Program-made: the position numbers and the translations under genes
Assembly (NCBI RefSeq): GCF_025195125.1
Contig: NZ_JAMGSL010000008.1
Span: 1 to 63,599 of the forward strand
Origin: Streptomyces sp. Je 1-79
GTDB lineage: Bacteria > Actinomycetota > Actinomycetes > Streptomycetales > Streptomycetaceae
Length of the DNA: 63,599 bases
Direction of reading: 5' to 3'
Shown: positions 8,700 through 17,429 of the stretch, one piece after another
Position numbering within the stretch: the first letter of the stretch is position 1
How the letters are laid out: every line of letters starts with the position of its first letter
Notes under the pieces: model-generated
The model's input: the letters and a program-made list of their open reading frames with translations, nothing else
Told to the model about the DNA's origin: nothing
Databases searched by the model: none

Positions 8700-9840
8700 C
8701 GGGAACCTCCATCTCGATCGTGGTGCCTCCGCCCGGCTCCGATGTCACGGTGAGTCTGCCCCCGACGCCGCCCGCCCGGTCCCGCATGGAGACCAGGCCG
8801 AGGTGCCGGCCGGCCCGGCGGACCGTACGGGGGTCGAACCCCTTGCCGTCGTCGGTGACGGTGAGCAGCGCGCCCTGGCCGTGCCGGAAGAGCGAGACGG
8901 CGACCCGCTCCGGCTCCGCGTGCCGCAGGGCGTTGTGCAGGGCCTCCTGGGCGACCCGGAGCATGGCCTCCTCCTGGGCGGCGGGCAGCGCGCGCACGCC
9001 CGAGCTGTCGAAGGTGACCCGTGCGGTGTGGGCCCGGTCGAGGACCTGGATCTGCGTACGGAGGGTGTGGACGAGGCCGTCCTCGTCGAGCGCGGCCGGG
9101 CGCAGCTCGACGACGGCGGCGCGCAGCTCGTCCGCGGCCTCGGCGGCGAGGGCGGCGACCTGCTGGAGCTCGCCCTTGGCCCGGGCCGGGTCGCGGTCGA
9201 CGAGGGCGGCGGCGGCCTGGGCGGTGAGCCGGAGCGAGAAGAGCTTCTGGCTGACGGCGTCGTGGAGCTCGTGGGCCAGGCGCGAGCGCTCCTCGGCGAT
9301 GGTGAGCTCGCGGCTGCGCTCGTACAGCCGGGCGTTGGTCAGGGCGATGGCGGCGTGCTGGGCGAGGATCGAGAGCAGCTCCTCGTCCGCCTCGGTGAAG
9401 CCGCAGCCTCCGTCCGGCTTGGGGCAGCGCTTGTTGGCGAGGAAGAGGGCGCCGATCGTCTCCTCGCCGTCCTGGATGGGCAGGCCGAGGAAGTCGGACA
9501 TGTCCGGGTGGGCGGACGGCCAGCCTTCGAAGCGGGGGTCCTTGCGGACGTCGTCGAGGCGCTCGGGCTCGGCCTTGTGGAGCATCGCCGCGAGGATGCC
9601 GTGCTGGCGGGGCAGCGGGCCGATCGCCCGCCACTGCTCGTCGCTGACGCCGTCGACGACGAACTGGGCGAAGCCGCCGTGGTCGTCGGGGACGCCCAGC
9701 GCCGCGTACTCCGCGTCGAGCAGCTCACGGGCGGAGGCCACGATCGTCTTGAGGACGTCGCGCACCTCCAGGTGGCGGCTCATCGCCAGGAGCGCGGTGC
9801 TCACGGCGGCGAGGCCGGAGCTAGGCCCTGTCGTCACCAT
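8692..9840 (-). CDS. GAF-domain sensor histidine kinase (HisKA_3 type)
   Basis: 382 residues. A GAF domain spans about 15-165 (GLPIQDGEETIGALFLANK). The HisKA_3 dimerisation helix has AHELHDAVSQKLFSL with phospho-His at about H193, and the HATPase_c domain has EALHNALRHA and VTDDGKGFD. There is no transmembrane segment, so it is a cytoplasmic sensor. ATG 9840 is preferred, with GGGAG upstream. The open frame continues to 9969 but the extra 43 residues are Arg-rich and not domain-like. It is co-transcribed with the response regulator at 8055. Confidence 0.9.
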   Translation of the reverse strand: MVTTGPSSGLAAVSTALLAMSRHLEVRDVLKTIVASARELLDAEYAALGVPDDHGGFAQFVVDGVSDEQWRAIGPLPRQHGILAAMLHKAEPERLDDVRKDPRFEGWPSAHPDMSDFLGLPIQDGEETIGALFLANKRCPKPDGGCGFTEADEELLSILAQHAAIALTNARLYERSRELTIAEERSRLAHELHDAVSQKLFSLRLTAQAAAALVDRDPARAKGELQQVAALAAEAADELRAAVVELRPAALDEDGLVHTLRTQIQVLDRAHTARVTFDSSGVRALPAAQEEAMLRVAQEALHNALRHAEPERVAVSLFRHGQGALLTVTDDGKGFDPRTVRRAGRHLGLVSMRDRAGGVGGRLTVTSEPGGGTTIEMEVPGG

Positions 9841-10171
9841 GGCCCCCTGCTCCCGACCCCTGGCACGGCACCTCGCCGCGTGTCGGAGTCGCCCGAGTAC
9901 GTCCGGTACGAGGGCGATCCTCCGCCTTGCGATGCGCTGCGCCAGCCGCCGCTCGCGGCCGGTGGTCATTTCGACGACACGAGCTAGGTCGGTGACTCAT
10001 GGATCCACCGTACCGGCGGGCTGTGACAGTCCGTATCCGTCCGGGGACGGCGATCGCCTAGGACCGAGGGACTAGGCCGAAGTGCCGTGCGCGGTCGGGG
10101 CCCGCGGACGAGGCGGCGGGCGGGGCGGCCGCCGGAGGCTGGGTCCATCACCGGAAGAGGGGATGGATGCC
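9841..10171. promoter_or_regulatory. Divergent promoter region between kinase and SDR-QueA operons
   Basis: A 331-bp region without a credible gene. It holds the unlikely in-frame extension of the kinase (to 9969) and an inverted repeat GCCTAG-N10-CTAGGC at 10056-10077. That repeat is a candidate operator shared by, or autoregulating, the divergent units. No clear -35/-10 pair was identified. Confidence 0.4.
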
Positions 10172-10918
10172 ATGGCTGTCGCGATCATCACGGGGGCGTC
10201 GAAGGGGCTCGGCCGCGCACTGGCCGGTGCACTGGCGGGGCGGGGCTGGGATCTGGTGCTCGACGCGCGGACGCCGGGGGCGCTCCAGGAGAGCGCCGAG
10301 GCGGCACGCGCGCGGGGGGCGCGGGTCGTGGCGCTCGCCGGGGACGTGACGGACGCCGCGCACCGCCGGGCACTGGTGGCCACCGCGCGGGAGCTCGGGG
10401 GGCTGGATCTGCTGGTGAACAACGCGAGCGCGCTCGGGGCCGAGCCTCTGGTGCGGCTGGAGGCCCTGCCGCCGGCCGGTCTGCGGGCGGCGCTGGAGAC
10501 GAACGTGGTGGCCGCGCTGGGTCTCGTACAGGAGGCCCTGCCGCTGCTCAGGGCGAGCGCGGAGGGGACGGTGGTCGCGGTGTCGTCGGACGCGGCGGTC
10601 GAGGCGTACGGGACGTGGGGCGGTTACGGGGCGTCGAAGGCCGCGCTCGACCAGCTGGCGGCGGTGCTGGCCGTCGAGGAGCCGGGGCTGCGGGTGTGGG
10701 CGGTGGATCCGGGTGACATGGCGACGGATCTGTACACGGCGGCCGTCCCGGACGACGACGATCCGCGTCCCGCGCCGGAGTCGGTGGTGCCGGGGTTCCT
10801 CGCGCTGCTCGACCGCAGGCCCCCGAGCGGGCGGTACGCGGCGTCGGACCCTGCCGGGCCGGATCCGACGGATGCGGGGACGGCCGCGGGGACGGTTCGG
10901 GCGGAGGGGGTCCGATGA
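10172..10918 (+). CDS. Short-chain dehydrogenase/reductase
   Basis: 248-residue classical SDR. The Rossmann cofactor motif TGASKGLG is at the N terminus, followed by NNASALG (NNAG-type) and a catalytic set of SSDAA serine and YGASKAAL (YxxxK). Substrate unknown. ATG 10172 is chosen because GAGGGG lies 9 nt upstream; an in-frame ATG at 10163 is too close to that site. Its stop overlaps the QueA-like gene start as ATGA, so the two are translationally coupled. The C-terminal tail is Asp/Pro-rich. Confidence 0.88.
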   Translation: MAVAIITGASKGLGRALAGALAGRGWDLVLDARTPGALQESAEAARARGARVVALAGDVTDAAHRRALVATARELGGLDLLVNNASALGAEPLVRLEALPPAGLRAALETNVVAALGLVQEALPLLRASAEGTVVAVSSDAAVEAYGTWGGYGASKAALDQLAAVLAVEEPGLRVWAVDPGDMATDLYTAAVPDDDDPRPAPESVVPGFLALLDRRPPSGRYAASDPAGPDPTDAGTAAGTVRAEGVR

Positions 10919-12015
10919 GCCTGCTGGAGAGTCTCGGGGTGCCCGCGGAGCTGTCGGCGCGGGTCCCGGCCGAGCAGCGGGGGCCGGGGCTGGGGCGGGA
11001 CGACGTACGGCTCATGGTGTCGCGGGGGACGGAGGTGTCGCACCACGCCTTCCGGGAGCTGCCGGGGGTACTGCGGGCCGGGGACGTGTTGGTCGTGAAC
11101 ACGAGCACGACGCTCGCTGCGGCCGTGACGGGCCGGCTGGGCGCGGACGGCGGCGGCGACCCGGTCGTCGTGCACTTCTCGACGCGGAGGGACGGCGGGC
11201 ATCCCCGGACGCGGTCCGGCGGCGGCCGCTGGGCCGTCGAGGTGCGGGAGCCGGACGGCAAGGGAAGCACGCTGCCGCGGCCGGGCGGTCCGGCGGGGTC
11301 GGTGATCCGGCTGCCGGGTGGCGCCGCTCTCGTCCTGACGGATCCGCTGCTTCCGGGGGCGACGAGGCTGTGGTGGGCGCGGGTGGACACCCCCGTACCG
11401 GCTCTGCTGGCGCGGTACGGGCGCCCGATCCGTTATGGGTACACGGAGCGGGACCAGCCGCTCTCCGTGTACCAGACGGTCTTCGCGCTCCCCTCCCCCG
11501 ACGGCGCGGGGTCGGCGGAGATGCCGAGCGCGGGCCGGCCCTTCACGGCCCGGCTGGTGGCGGAGCTGGTGAGTCGGGGGATCCAGTTCGCTCCGCTCAC
11601 GCTGCATACGGGGGTGGCGTCGGCGGAGGCGCACGAGCCGCCCTATCCGGAGCGCTTCGAGGTGCCGGCGGCGACGGCCCGGTTGGTGAACGCGGCGAGG
11701 GCGGGCGGGGGCCGGGTGATCGCCGTGGGGACGACGGCCGTGCGGGCGCTGGAGTCGGCGGCGGACGGCGGGGGCGTGGTGCGGCCGGAGTCGGGGTGGA
11801 CCGAGCTGGTCGTGACCCCGGCGCGCGGCGTGCGGGCGGTGGACGGACTGCTGACCGGGCTGCACGAGCCCGAGGCCTCGCATCTGCTGATGCTGGAGGC
11901 GATCGCCGGGCGGCCCGCTCTGCACCGGGCCTACACCGAGGCGGTACAAGGGCTCTACCTCTGGCACGAGTTCGGCGACGTCCATCTCGTCCTCCCGGAG
12001 GAGGGCACTCACTGA
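10915..12015 (+). CDS. QueA-like S-adenosylmethionine:tRNA ribosyltransferase-isomerase
   Basis: 366 residues matching the QueA family along its length. The N-terminal barrel begins RDDVRLMVSRGTEVSHHAFRELPGVLRAGDVLVVNTS; later come RYGRPIRYGYTE, SVYQTVFA, the LTLHTGVAS active-site region and a C-terminal LVVTPARGVRAVDGLLTGLHEPEASHLLML. QueA transfers and isomerises the ribosyl of SAM to make epoxyqueuosine on tRNA. No other queuosine gene is in the window, and the N-terminal portion departs from canonical QueA. The product may be a divergent paralogue rather than the true Q enzyme. It overlaps the SDR gene by 4 bp. Confidence 0.82.
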   Translation: MSLLESLGVPAELSARVPAEQRGPGLGRDDVRLMVSRGTEVSHHAFRELPGVLRAGDVLVVNTSTTLAAAVTGRLGADGGGDPVVVHFSTRRDGGHPRTRSGGGRWAVEVREPDGKGSTLPRPGGPAGSVIRLPGGAALVLTDPLLPGATRLWWARVDTPVPALLARYGRPIRYGYTERDQPLSVYQTVFALPSPDGAGSAEMPSAGRPFTARLVAELVSRGIQFAPLTLHTGVASAEAHEPPYPERFEVPAATARLVNAARAGGGRVIAVGTTAVRALESAADGGGVVRPESGWTELVVTPARGVRAVDGLLTGLHEPEASHLLMLEAIAGRPALHRAYTEAVQGLYLWHEFGDVHLVLPEEGTH

Positions 12016-12317
12016 GTGCATTGCGCGAGCAACGCCTGGTGAGTTCGTTACGTGCCCGATGTGAGCCCGGGCATAGGACCCACGTCACTTACGAAGGCTT
12101 CTAGTTGTCCGTTTTCGGCAGATGAGGGCCGTATAAGCAGGCCTCATGGGGGTTTTGGTGCGCTATGCACAGGCCCCTGATCCACTACCCGAGGTCGTAC
12201 GTCACACCTTTGCCACAGCATTTTGCTGCCGCTAAGAATTGCGTTCGTCGCCGCCGAGCAGGCGCAGCGCCGCCCCGGCCTGAGCGACCCCCCAGCGATT
12301 CGAAGAGGTAGTCCCGC
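12016..12317 (+). promoter_or_regulatory. 302-bp leader of the transglycosylase gene
   Basis: No gene seen. The palindrome GCACTCA-C-TGAGTGC (12005-12019) straddles the QueA-like stop. A candidate promoter is TTTGCC (12209-12214), 18-nt spacer, TAAGAA (12233-12238). GAAGAGG precedes the ATG at 12318. A c-di-AMP (ydaO) riboswitch, which often precedes such genes in Streptomyces, was looked for and not found. Confidence 0.3.
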
Positions 12318-13052
12318 ATGTCCAACATTCCTGGTCACTATCGCCTGAAGAAGACGCACAAGGCTTCCCTGGCCGGCGTCGCCGCCCTTGGCGCCGTCGC
12401 CCTCGGCTTCACTCTGGTCCCCGGCAACGCCGCCGCGGAGACCGAGCCGCAGGCACTCGGCAACACCCAGCAGGTCGCGTTGGCCTACGACGCGAACAGC
12501 CCGCAGGCCAAGGCGCTGCACACGAGCCTCACCGCTCAGCAGGACGCGATCAGCCTGAAGGCCAAGGCCGAGGCGGAGGCCGCGGCCGCCGCCAAGGCGA
12601 AGGCCGCCGCCGACGCGAAGGCCAAGGCCGCCGCCAAGGCGAAGGCCGAGGCCAAGGCCAAGGCCGACGCGAAGAAGCGCGCCGAGGCGAAGGCGGCCGC
12701 GAGCCGTGCCGCCGCCCGCACGCCCGTCTTCGCGAACAACCTCGACGGCTGGATCCGCGAGGCGCTGTTCATCATGGACAAGCACAACATCCCGGGCACG
12801 TACAACGGCCTGCACAAGAACATCATGCGTGAGTCCAGCGGTAACCCGCGGGCCATCAACAACTGGGACATCAACGCCATCAACGGCGTCCCGTCGAAGG
12901 GCCTGCTGCAGGTCATCTACCCGACCTTCAAGGCCTACCACATCCCCGGCACCAAGTTCGACCAGTACGACCCGGTCGCCAACCTCGTCGCCGCCGCCAA
13001 CTACGCGGCCGACCGTTACGGCTCGATCGACAACGTCAACAGCGCCTACTGA
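12318..13052 (+). CDS. Secreted transglycosylase-SLT-domain protein
   Basis: 244 residues. The signal peptide spans about 1-40 (KASLAGVAALGAVALGFTLVPGNAAAE). A Lys/Ala/Glu low-complexity coiled coil follows (about 75-133, repeats of AKAKAEA type), then an SLT lytic-transglycosylase domain with catalytic Glu in NIMRESSGNP. The domain ends GLLQVIYPTFKAYHIPGT and DPVANLVAAANYAADRYGS. It is predicted to cleave peptidoglycan outside the membrane. The Lys-rich helix is probably a wall- or teichoic-acid-binding spacer. A strong terminator follows. Confidence 0.92.
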   Translation: MSNIPGHYRLKKTHKASLAGVAALGAVALGFTLVPGNAAAETEPQALGNTQQVALAYDANSPQAKALHTSLTAQQDAISLKAKAEAEAAAAAKAKAAADAKAKAAAKAKAEAKAKADAKKRAEAKAAASRAAARTPVFANNLDGWIREALFIMDKHNIPGTYNGLHKNIMRESSGNPRAINNWDINAINGVPSKGLLQVIYPTFKAYHIPGTKFDQYDPVANLVAAANYAADRYGSIDNVNSAY

Positions 13053-13072
13053 GCCTGTCAGGACACGCGAAA

Positions 13073-13099
13073 GGCGGCACCCCGCGCAGGGGTGCCGCC
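13073..13099. terminator. Terminator between convergent genes
   Basis: Perfect 11-bp stem GGCGGCACCCC / GGGGTGCCGCC with 5-nt loop, flanked by A and T residues, between the transglycosylase and the FHA-ABC gene. Confidence 0.85.
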
Positions 13100-13125
13100 C
13101 TTCGGCGTCTCGTGGGGCCCCGCGG

Positions 13126-15684
13126 CTACTTGCGCATGACCTCGGGCTCGTGGCGGCGCAGCAGACGCGCCACGGCGACGCCGCAGACGATGCCGATGAC
13201 GAGCAGGACGGTGAGGTTGAAGCCCCACTGGCCGACCGTGTGGTCCCACAGCGGGTCCAGGTTGGTCGGGTCCTTGTGGTCCCACGGCGGCATCAGGTGC
13301 GCGAGGTCCAGGGTCGAACCCGCGGCGGCGATGGCCCAGCGGGAGGGCATGAGCCAGGCGAACTGCTCCAGGCCGGGCGATCCGTACACCTGGAAGAGGA
13401 TGCCGGTGAACACGACCTGGACGATCGCGAACATCACGAGCAGCGGCATCGTCTTCTCGGCGGTCTTCACCAGCGAGGAGATGACCAGGCCGAACATCAT
13501 CGAGGTGAAGCCGAGCGCGATGATCGTGACGCAGAGCTCGACGGCCGGCGGCATGACCAGGCCCTCGGCCGGCAGCTCACGGGTGGCGAAGCCGATGCCG
13601 CAGATGATCACGCCCTGGAGGGCGGTGATCACGCCGAGGACGATGACCTTGGACATCAGGTACGCCGAGCGGGACAGGCCGGTGGCCCGCTCCCGTTCGT
13701 AGATGACCCGTTCCTTGATCAGCTCTCGTACGGAGTTGGCGGCGCCGGAGAAGCACATGCCGACCGCGAGGATCAGCATGATCGTGCCGGCGTCGCCGTT
13801 GAACCGGGACGGCGGCTTGGGCGCCGCGAGACCGAAGTCGGCCGGGATGACGACCGACACCAGGCCGAGGACGGCCGGCAGGATCACCATGAGGCCCAGG
13901 AAGCCCTTGTCGGACGCGATCACCGAGGAGTAGCGGCGGATCAGCGTCCACAGCTGGGAGCCCCAGCCCTGCGGCTTGGGCGGCCTGGCCATCGCCTGCT
14001 GCGGCATCTGGACGGGCTGGGCGGCGACGGCGTCGATGTCCGCGGCGTACATCTGGTAGTGCTGCGAGCCCTTCCAGCGGCCCGCCCAGTCGTAGTCGCG
14101 ATAGTTCTCGAAGGCGGAGAAGACATCCGCCCAGGTGCTGTAGCCGAAGAAGTTCAGCGCTTCCTCCGGCGGGCCGAAGTAGGCCACCGAGCCGCCGGGC
14201 GCCATCACGAGCAGCTTGTCGCAGAGACCGAGCTCGGCCACCGAGTGCGTGACGACGAGGACCGTGCGGCCGTCGTCGGCGAGACCGCGCAGCAGCTGCA
14301 TGACGTCGCGGTCCATGCCCGGGTCGAGGCCGGAGGTCGGCTCGTCCAGGAAGATCAGCGACGGCTTGGTGAGCAGCTCCAGGGCGACGGAGACGCGCTT
14401 GCGCTGGCCACCGGAGAGGGAGGTGACCTTCTTCTCCTTGTGGATGTCCAGCTTGAGCTCGCGCAGCACCTCGTCGATGCGGGCCTCGCGCTCGGCCGGG
14501 GCGGTGTCGCCCGGGAAGCGGAGCTTGGCCGCGTAGCGCAGCGCCTTCTGGACGGTCAGCTCCTTGTGCAGGATGTCGTCCTGCGGGACCAGACCGATGC
14601 GCTGGCGCAGCTCGGCGAACTGCTTGTAGAGGCTGCGGTTGTCGTAGAGGACGTCGCCCTCGTTGGCCGGGCGGTAGCCGGTGAGCGCCTTGAGCAGCGT
14701 CGACTTGCCGGATCCGGACGGGCCGATGACGCCGATGAGCGACTTCTCCGGGACGCCGAAGGTGACGTCCTTGAGGATCTGCTTGCCGCCGTCGACCGTC
14801 ACCGTGAGGTGGCGGGCCGAGAAGGAGACCTCGCCGGTGTCGACGAACTCCTCGAGCTGGCCGCCGACCATACGGAAGGTCGAGTGACCGACACCGACGA
14901 TGTCGTTGGGGCCGATGAGGACGGAGCCGCCCTTGGCGATCGGCTGACCGTTGACGTACGTGCCGTTGTGAGAGCCGAGGTCGCGGATCTCGAACCGGCC
15001 GTCGGGCGTCGCGTGGAACTCGGCGTGGTGGCGCGAGACCTGGAGGTCGGAGACGACCAGTTCGTTCTCGAGCGCACGACCGATGCGCATGACGTGACCG
15101 AGGGCCAGCTGGTGGAACGTGGTGGGGCTGCGGTCGCCGTAGACCGGCGGCGCCCCCGCGACGCCGCCTCCCTGGCCGGGCACCTTCTGCGCCAACTGCT
15201 CGGCGGGGCCGCCCTGCTGGTGCGGGACGTGCGACTGCTGCTGGGGCTGCGGAGCCTGCGGGGCCTGCTGCTGCCAGCTCTGCTGGGGCGGCGGTGCCTG
15301 GTGCGTGGCCCAGTCGGCCTGTACGGCGGCCTGCTGGGCGTTGGCGGCGGCGGGCGCCGCGGCCTGCTGCGAGGCCGGGGCACCGGCGGCGAGATTCAGC
15401 CGCGGCCCGTCGGTCGCGTTGCCGAGGTGCACCGCGGATCCGGGGGCGATCTCCATCTGGTGGATCCGCTGCCCCTGGACGAAGGTGCCGTTGGTCGAGC
15501 CGTGGTCCTCGATGACCCAACTCCGGCCGCCCCAGCTGATGGTGGCGTGTCGCCACGAGACCCTGGCGTCGTCGATCACCAGGTCACCCTGCGGATCGCG
15601 TCCCAGGGTGTACGACCTGGACGGATCGAGAGTCCAGGTCCTTCCGTTCAATTCCAGTACGAGTTCTGGCACTCCATGCCCCAC
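13126..15684 (-). CDS. Dual-FHA ABC transporter (ATPase-permease fusion)
   Basis: 852 residues. FHA domain 1 is at about 10-95 (LGRDPQGDLVIDDARVSWRHA, STNGTFV). A Gln/Ala/Pro-rich linker spans about 100-185. FHA domain 2 is at about 195-275 (RIGRALENELVVSDLQVSRHHA, SHNGTYVNG). An ABC ATPase spans about 290-520 (Walker A GPSGSGKST, signature LSGGQRKR, Walker B LIFLDEPTSGLD), followed by a C-terminal ABC-2 permease with six membrane segments. FHA domains bind phosphothreonine, so activity or assembly is probably controlled by a Ser/Thr kinase, as for mycobacterial Rv1747. The substrate may be a lipid or cell-wall component; this is inference. Confidence 0.93.
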   Translation of the reverse strand: MGHGVPELVLELNGRTWTLDPSRSYTLGRDPQGDLVIDDARVSWRHATISWGGRSWVIEDHGSTNGTFVQGQRIHQMEIAPGSAVHLGNATDGPRLNLAAGAPASQQAAAPAAANAQQAAVQADWATHQAPPPQQSWQQQAPQAPQPQQQSHVPHQQGGPAEQLAQKVPGQGGGVAGAPPVYGDRSPTTFHQLALGHVMRIGRALENELVVSDLQVSRHHAEFHATPDGRFEIRDLGSHNGTYVNGQPIAKGGSVLIGPNDIVGVGHSTFRMVGGQLEEFVDTGEVSFSARHLTVTVDGGKQILKDVTFGVPEKSLIGVIGPSGSGKSTLLKALTGYRPANEGDVLYDNRSLYKQFAELRQRIGLVPQDDILHKELTVQKALRYAAKLRFPGDTAPAEREARIDEVLRELKLDIHKEKKVTSLSGGQRKRVSVALELLTKPSLIFLDEPTSGLDPGMDRDVMQLLRGLADDGRTVLVVTHSVAELGLCDKLLVMAPGGSVAYFGPPEEALNFFGYSTWADVFSAFENYRDYDWAGRWKGSQHYQMYAADIDAVAAQPVQMPQQAMARPPKPQGWGSQLWTLIRRYSSVIASDKGFLGLMVILPAVLGLVSVVIPADFGLAAPKPPSRFNGDAGTIMLILAVGMCFSGAANSVRELIKERVIYERERATGLSRSAYLMSKVIVLGVITALQGVIICGIGFATRELPAEGLVMPPAVELCVTIIALGFTSMMFGLVISSLVKTAEKTMPLLVMFAIVQVVFTGILFQVYGSPGLEQFAWLMPSRWAIAAAGSTLDLAHLMPPWDHKDPTNLDPLWDHTVGQWGFNLTVLLVIGIVCGVAVARLLRRHEPEVMRK

Positions 15685-16142
15685 TATTTGTCCCCCGATG
15701 TACCCCCGTCGATGGGAGTCTAGGGATGGCGAACATCGGGGGGAACTATTTCAGGCCGGGCCCCTACTCCGAAAGTCGGGCTGTGTGAAGACCCCGCAGA
15801 GAGGGTCCGGCTCGCGACGGGGTTGCGCCGGAGCGCTCGCGAAGGTCGGCGGGAGGGGTCGGCGGGAAGCCTCCGCGAAGGTCCGCGGGAGGGCTCCGCG
15901 AGGGTCGGTGCGAGGACTCCGCGAAGGGCGGCGGTAGGGCCCCGCGAGGGTCGGCGGGAAGGGTCGGCGAGGGTCGGTGTGAGGGCCGCGCGAGCGTCGG
16001 TGCGAGGGCTCCGTCGCGGGCGGCGTCATGCCGCGGTGGGAGTCCGCGTGGAGCTACGGTGGCTGGTGTGCCGTCGGCCGCGTGTCCGGTACGCGGGACG
16101 GGGTGACTGGTGGCACGCGGTGCCCGATACGGTGGAAGCACC
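15685..16142. promoter_or_regulatory. Divergent intergenic region, 458 bp, with a tandem repeat array
   Basis: Separates the divergent FHA-ABC and serB genes. About 15833-16029 is filled by a degenerate 23-bp tandem array (separate entry). The rest, next to each start codon, should hold the two promoters, but I see no convincing -35/-10 pair. Reading frames through it are repeat-driven and not credible proteins. Confidence 0.5.
15833..16029. repeat. Degenerate 23-bp tandem repeat array
   Basis: About eight units of consensus GGCTCCGCGAGGGTCGGYG + CGAG. Starts are at 15833, 15869, 15892, 15915, 15938, 15961, 15984 and 16007, with one 13-nt partial unit at 15856-15868. Units differ by a few substitutions, and 23 bp is not a multiple of three. 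The array lies between two divergent 5' ends. Confidence 0.85.
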
Positions 16143-17357
16143 ATGAGCGCATCGCAGACCTCAGACGTTCCCACCCTTCTCGTCAAGATCTTCGGGAAGG
16201 ACCGTCCCGGGATCACCGCCGGGCTCTTCGACACCCTCGCCGCCTACTCCGTCGACGTCGTGGACATCGAGCAGGTCGTCTCCCGCGGCCGCCTCGTCCT
16301 GTGCGCGCTCGTCACCGAGCCGACCGTCGCCTCCCAGGGCGAGCTGCGGGCGACCGTCCACAGCTGGGCGGAGTCGCTGAAGCTCCAGGCCGAGATCATC
16401 TCCGGCACCGGTGACAACCGTCCGCGCGGCAGTGGCCGCTCGCACGTCACCGTGCTCGGACACCCGCTGACCGCCGAGCAGACCGCCGCCATAACGGCGA
16501 GGATCGCCGGGACCGGCGGCAACATCGACCGTATCTTCCGGCTGGCGAAGTATCCGGTGACGGCCGTCGAGTTCGCCGTCTCGGGCTGCGAGACCGAGCC
16601 GCTGCGGACGGCCCTGGCCACCGAGGCGCACGGCATCGGGGTGGACGTGGCCGTGGTCTCGGCCGGACTGCACCGCCGCGCCCAGCGCCTGGTCGTCATG
16701 GACGTCGACTCCACGCTCATCCAGGACGAGGTGATCGAGCTCTTCGCGGCGCACGCCGGCTGCGAGGACAAGGTCGCCGAGGTCACGGCGGCCGCGATGC
16801 GCGGCGAACTGGACTTCGAGCAGTCGCTGCACGCGCGTGTGGAGCTGCTGGCCGGGCTCGACGCCTCGGTGGTGGACAAGGTCCGCACCGAGGTGCGGTT
16901 GACCCCCGGTGCCCGCACCCTCATCCGTACGCTCAAGCGGCTCGGGTACCAGGTCGGTGTGGTCTCGGGCGGGTTCACCCAGGTCACGGACGACCTCAAG
17001 GAGCGGCTGGGGCTGGACTTCGCCTCGGCCAACACCCTGGAGGTCGTGGACGGGAAGCTGACGGGCCGGGTCACCGGCGAGATCGTGGACCGGGCGGGCA
17101 AGGCGCGGCTGCTGCGCCGGTTCGCGGCGGAGGCGGGTGTGCCGCTGTCCCAGACCGTGGCGATCGGCGACGGCGCCAACGACCTCGACATGCTGAACAC
17201 GGCCGGGCTCGGCGTGGCCTTCAACGCCAAGCCGGTGGTGCGCCGGGCCGCGCACACCGCGGTGAACGTCCCGTTCCTCGACACCGTCCTGTACCTCCTG
17301 GGGATCACCCGCGAAGAGGTCGAGGCGGCGGACGGCGACGAGGATCTGCTGCACTGA
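16143..17357 (+). CDS. serB: Phosphoserine phosphatase with N-terminal ACT domains
   Basis: 404 residues. Two ACT-like domains come first (about 8-85 and 95-175; VPTLLVKIFGKDRPGITAGLF). The HAD phosphatase core has motif I DVDSTLIQDE (nucleophile Asp), motif II VVSGGFTQ, and motif IV IGDGANDLDML. It dephosphorylates L-phosphoserine to serine, the last step of serine synthesis; ACT domains suggest amino-acid feedback. ATG 16143 is used; an in-frame GTG-led extension to 16110 lacks a ribosome site. The gene stands alone, followed by a strong terminator. Confidence 0.95.
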   Translation: MSASQTSDVPTLLVKIFGKDRPGITAGLFDTLAAYSVDVVDIEQVVSRGRLVLCALVTEPTVASQGELRATVHSWAESLKLQAEIISGTGDNRPRGSGRSHVTVLGHPLTAEQTAAITARIAGTGGNIDRIFRLAKYPVTAVEFAVSGCETEPLRTALATEAHGIGVDVAVVSAGLHRRAQRLVVMDVDSTLIQDEVIELFAAHAGCEDKVAEVTAAAMRGELDFEQSLHARVELLAGLDASVVDKVRTEVRLTPGARTLIRTLKRLGYQVGVVSGGFTQVTDDLKERLGLDFASANTLEVVDGKLTGRVTGEIVDRAGKARLLRRFAAEAGVPLSQTVAIGDGANDLDMLNTAGLGVAFNAKPVVRRAAHTAVNVPFLDTVLYLLGITREEVEAADGDEDLLH

Positions 17358-17377
17358 GTGCACCCTGCGTATACGGC

Positions 17378-17413
17378 GGAAGGCCCGGTCACCCCTCGGT
17401 GACCGGGCCTTCC
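17378..17413. terminator. Terminator between serB and the phosphatase gene
   Basis: Perfect 16-bp stem GGAAGGCCCGGTCACC / GGTGACCGGGCCTTCC with 4-nt loop CCTC, between convergent genes. Confidence 0.9.
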
Positions 17414-17429
17414 GGCATACGCCGGGGGG

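Noticed and set aside
12016..12317. Possible ydaO-type c-di-AMP riboswitch before the transglycosylase gene
   Set aside because: The conserved CCGAAYCCGACAGCT-like core and the other ydaO helices could not be found.
12706..15723. Plus-strand open frame of about 1000 codons
   Set aside because: Antisense to the FHA-ABC gene and Arg/Asp-rich with no family motifs.
15833..16029. CRISPR-like array
   Set aside because: Units are contiguous without unique spacers, so this is a plain tandem repeat.
15764..16234. Minus-strand Pro/Arg-rich frame across the 23-bp array
   Set aside because: Driven by repeats that are not in triplet register, and it overlaps the serB start.
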